Of a stretch of 7,546 nucleotides of DNA, positions 5,249 to 7,546 are shown in pieces. The stretch covers positions 1 to 7,546 of the forward strand of contig DOWG01000287.1 of the NCBI GenBank assembly GCA_003519685.1. The letters are read 5' to 3'. A model generated the notes under the pieces. It had not been told where the DNA came from and made no database searches. It was given only the letters and a program-made list of their open reading frames with translations. The first letter of the stretch is position 1. Each line of letters opens with the position of its first letter. Position numbers and translations under genes: made by a program. The DNA is from Lachnospiraceae bacterium (GTDB lineage Bacteria > Bacillota > Clostridia > Lachnospirales > Lachnospiraceae).

Positions 5249-6595
5249 TTATCGTTTTTCTTTAACCATAACAGATGCAGCATCATTTTCATCATGCTCC
5301 ACAGAGATAATTTCCTTCCCGGACAGGCGGGAATACACTCCTTTAAATTTACCGTTATAAACATACAGTCCCATTAGATTACTGTAATTTCTAAATTGCT
5401 GATTTTCACTGTTCATCTGAACATTTCTGGACTGGTAGGGCATATGGAATTCCTGAAGCATATAGTGGTTATCCAGATGCTCCTTAACGATTTGCTCCCA
5501 CTCCTCCACGGAATAATGAATTCCGGCAAAAACCCCCTGCGCACCGTAAGAATCTTCCGGTTTAATGATCCATCGATCTTTATTTTTAATAATTTCAGCA
5601 ATATTACAGTCCGTTTCGCTTAAGCTTACCGTATAAGGTACATGCTCCTTAATAAACTGCTTCTCTTCCTCCGATAAAAATCTCTGGGTTCTCTCCTCAA
5701 ACAACAGCTTGAATAAAATCTTATTATGTATCACCTGGGTGCAAAAGCTTCCGATCAGGCATACCTTCTGATCTTTTACCGCCTGAATAAAATCCGGTAC
5801 CTCCTCCAGATGTTCCATAATATCACTCGTCACCGCACGGCGGTAGATAGCATCAATCTGCATACCGCTTGGAGAATATAACTGTCCGTCGACATACCGA
5901 AGATCCCGAATCTCGCAGACTTCTGCCTGGTATCCGGCCTTTTTAAAGCTTTTACTAAACTGTTCAAACTCCTCCAGAGAAGCTCCCTTTTCCAGAAAAT
6001 CAACAATTGCAACCTTCGGCTTTTCCACCTTCTTTTGATAGGTAGAATATACATTCATAAACTCCTCCACCCAGGAATCAAAGAGTTCGAAGGAACTAAG
6101 GTCGTAACGCTCCTGCATCTTCCGATAAGCATCGGTATACTGAATCGAGATATTCAGCTCCCGGTCATCATTCATAGAACTTGAACCGTCTGCGTTAAAT
6201 TCGCAGAATTTGTAGCTTAAATCCTCTTCATTTAAAAAGATATCTACCCGCCCAATCGGAAGTGTAGTCTCATATAACCGGTCGATCAGGATCAATTCTT
6301 CCAGTCTCTTATCAAAACCAAACAGCGCTCTATAATCCGCATGGGTCAAATATTCCTTAATCACTTTATCCAGTATCGAATAAATCATCGTAACCTGATC
6401 ACTAAGGTAGTCCACCACATGGTCCGGAAATAACTTCGGCACATATAGATACGAGATCGTCATCCCATGATACTTCGCGGTAGAATTATCCAGGTATTCT
6501 AACTGTGTTTTATTCGTTAATTGATTGATTGCAAAGTTATCCTCTACTTCTTTTATATATCGGTCATTAATTTCCTTCATTCCTATCTGCAGCAT
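5249..6595 (-). CDS. ATP-grasp ligase, glutathionylspermidine synthase-like / circularly permuted type
   Basis: This encodes a 448-residue ATP-dependent carboxylate-amine ligase. Family-like blocks are KFCEFNADGSSSMNDDREL (129-147), IYRRAVTSD (250-258), the ATP-binding lysine and glycine-rich loop KPEDSYGAQGVFAG (345-358), YMLQEF (378-383) and GLYVYNGKFKGVYSRLSG (409-426). The order and the KPEDSYGAQG loop recall glutathionylspermidine-synthase-like and circularly permuted ATP-grasp proteins rather than GshB. It lacks the N-terminal CHAP amidase domain of bifunctional E. coli Gss. The acceptor is unknown; glycine, another amino acid or a polyamine are candidates. ATG 6595 is chosen because AAAAGGAG lies seven bases upstream; an in-frame ATG at 6628 would add 11 residues without such a site. 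The first 29 bases overlap the glutamate-cysteine ligase gene, so translational coupling and a shared pathway are likely. Confidence 0.82.
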   Translation of the reverse strand: MLQIGMKEINDRYIKEVEDNFAINQLTNKTQLEYLDNSTAKYHGMTISYLYVPKLFPDHVVDYLSDQVTMIYSILDKVIKEYLTHADYRALFGFDKRLEELILIDRLYETTLPIGRVDIFLNEEDLSYKFCEFNADGSSSMNDDRELNISIQYTDAYRKMQERYDLSSFELFDSWVEEFMNVYSTYQKKVEKPKVAIVDFLEKGASLEEFEQFSKSFKKAGYQAEVCEIRDLRYVDGQLYSPSGMQIDAIYRRAVTSDIMEHLEEVPDFIQAVKDQKVCLIGSFCTQVIHNKILFKLLFEERTQRFLSEEEKQFIKEHVPYTVSLSETDCNIAEIIKNKDRWIIKPEDSYGAQGVFAGIHYSVEEWEQIVKEHLDNHYMLQEFHMPYQSRNVQMNSENQQFRNYSNLMGLYVYNGKFKGVYSRLSGKEIISVEHDENDAASVMVKEKR

Positions 6596-7546
6596 AGCAC
6601 AGCTCCTTTTCCTTATAAATTTCTGCAAGCGTCCTCCTTTGCTCCGTCAGTTCTTTTAATTCGGTCAAATACCCTGCTTCGGATGGATGCAGCGTGTCCT
6701 CAGCCAATTGAAAGCAGTCCTGCATGATCCCGGTCACCTTCCTGCCATAGATGATTCCGTCATATCCTTGCCTGCTTAATATTACTTTTGCCTGTTCAAT
6801 ATCATAGACACTTTCTATTTTGAAGGAACGAAGCAGCTTCTTAAGCTGAGTGGTATCCCTAAATAGTCCTTTAATGAATGCCGCATAGGATAGAACATAC
6901 GGAAACGGCATACTGTCTGCCACCCGGATTTCAAGAAATGTCTTCAAGCGGGCATCCGGAAATACCATGGATAAGACCAATTCCATATCCTTCTCCTCCA
7001 GGGATTTCTCCCGGTATATCTCCTGCGCGGTCTCTCTCGTATATCTGACCTGATTCTTCTCGTCTATCATGATAATCTGCGGAATCTGATATACGAATTT
7101 GGCATATTCCTCAAAACCAAAATTTCTATCCAGCAGTGCCGGCACAAGCATTGGTCTTTCCAGGTCAACATTTTTCCAGATGTATTGCCGCAGCATATGA
7201 TTTGGATAGATTTCACCTTCAAATACCGGGGAGTTATCCGTCATTAAAGAGAATACCGGTCCTAAGATACAGGCAGCCTGGTACTTAAATACAAAATCTT
7301 TCTCATCCTTATAATCAATGGAGATCTGGGTCGCTGCCGTACCGCGCATCATATTCTTGCCGCAGGTACCTGCCGTCTGAAAATGAAAATCCATATATTT
7401 GTATCGATCCTTCGGAAGCAGTTTCCTATCCTCTGCCTTGCTTCTGGGGTGATATCCCAGATAGGTTAATTGATAGTTCCAACGATCTAAAATTGGCGTA
7501 ATGACAGCTAAAAACTTCGCGTAAATTTTCTCAATATTTTTAATAT
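6567..7546 (-). CDS. gshA: Glutamate-cysteine ligase, GCS2 type, 5' end outside the window
   Basis: This enzyme forms gamma-glutamylcysteine from glutamate and cysteine with ATP. The frame stays open to the window edge, giving 325 visible residues; the Met codon at 7394 is internal. Visible family blocks are LTYLGYHP (26-33), LLPKDRYKYMD (42-52), MMRGTAATQISIDY (65-78) and RLKTFLEIRVADSMP (199-213). They match the plant/actinobacterial-like GCS2 family rather than the E. coli GshA fold. Residues RGTAATQISIDY and EIRVAD belong to the substrate and metal site region in that family. The N-terminal part is missing, presumably about 100 residues. The C terminus overlaps the ATP-grasp gene by 29 bases. 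The gene symbol is used for the reaction. A related carboxylate-amine ligase with a different acceptor cannot be excluded. Confidence 0.87.
   Translation of the reverse strand, partial: IKNIEKIYAKFLAVITPILDRWNYQLTYLGYHPRSKAEDRKLLPKDRYKYMDFHFQTAGTCGKNMMRGTAATQISIDYKDEKDFVFKYQAACILGPVFSLMTDNSPVFEGEIYPNHMLRQYIWKNVDLERPMLVPALLDRNFGFEEYAKFVYQIPQIIMIDEKNQVRYTRETAQEIYREKSLEEKDMELVLSMVFPDARLKTFLEIRVADSMPFPYVLSYAAFIKGLFRDTTQLKKLLRSFKIESVYDIEQAKVILSRQGYDGIIYGRKVTGIMQDCFQLAEDTLHPSEAGYLTELKELTEQRRTLAEIYKEKELCYAADRNEGN
6603..6610 (-). promoter_or_regulatory. Ribosome binding site inside the upstream gene, deciding the ATP-grasp start
   Basis: AAAAGGAG on the minus strand lies within the last codons of the glutamate-cysteine ligase gene, seven bases before ATG 6595. 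It supports the shorter ATP-grasp product and coupled translation of the two ligases. Confidence 0.78.

Noticed and set aside
6596..6628. Longer ATP-grasp protein starting at ATG 6628
   Set aside because: The extension lies wholly inside the upstream gene and lacks a ribosome binding site. AAAAGGAG before ATG 6595 gives a better start.

Overview
The window looks like a chromosomal segment from a Clostridia-type Firmicute, most plausibly Lachnospiraceae. The reasons are moderate-to-low G+C, AGGAGG-type ribosome binding sites, sigma-A-like promoter spacing, and protein sequences that read as clostridial members of their families. This placement is inferred from memory of family sequences, not from a search. 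Nothing in the window indicates an insertion sequence, CRISPR array, rRNA or tRNA.

Layout, left to right. (1) The 3' part of a Fur-family metalloregulator gene lies on the + strand (1-399). It meets a convergent minus-strand gene for a small Thr/Pro/Gly repeat lipoprotein (440-787), with a shared bidirectional hairpin terminator between them. (2) A two-gene minus-strand unit (3244 down to 903) encodes a putative DNA modification/repair radical SAM protein with a helix-hairpin-helix, and its usual partner of the 'probable DNA metabolism protein' (DUF4130/TIGR03915-like) family. It is preceded by a near-consensus promoter flanked on both sides by near-identical GAACAAAYGTTTG boxes that resemble Gram-positive LexA (SOS) operators. 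(3) A spacer (about 3334-3520) follows, then a long hairpin terminator that closes the next minus-strand unit. (4) A minus-strand gene string runs in from the right edge: a glutamate-cysteine ligase (GCS2-type, 5' end outside the window), an overlapping ATP-grasp ligase of the glutathionylspermidine synthase-like/permuted type, a gap of degenerate leader repeats, a TIM-barrel sugar isomerase/epimerase-like protein, and an isochorismatase-like cysteine hydrolase.

How they may work together. The radical SAM pair is the best candidate for a poorly described system: a probable DNA-damage-inducible nucleic acid modification or repair activity with a C-terminal QLSLF motif that looks like a beta-sliding-clamp binding peptide. 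The ligase pair probably makes a low-molecular-weight thiol or gamma-glutamyl peptide. The first enzyme would form gamma-Glu-Cys and the second, which is not a GshB-type enzyme, would extend it with an unknown amine or amino acid. The two downstream enzymes share direction and probably a terminator with this pair, but their chemical link to it is unknown.
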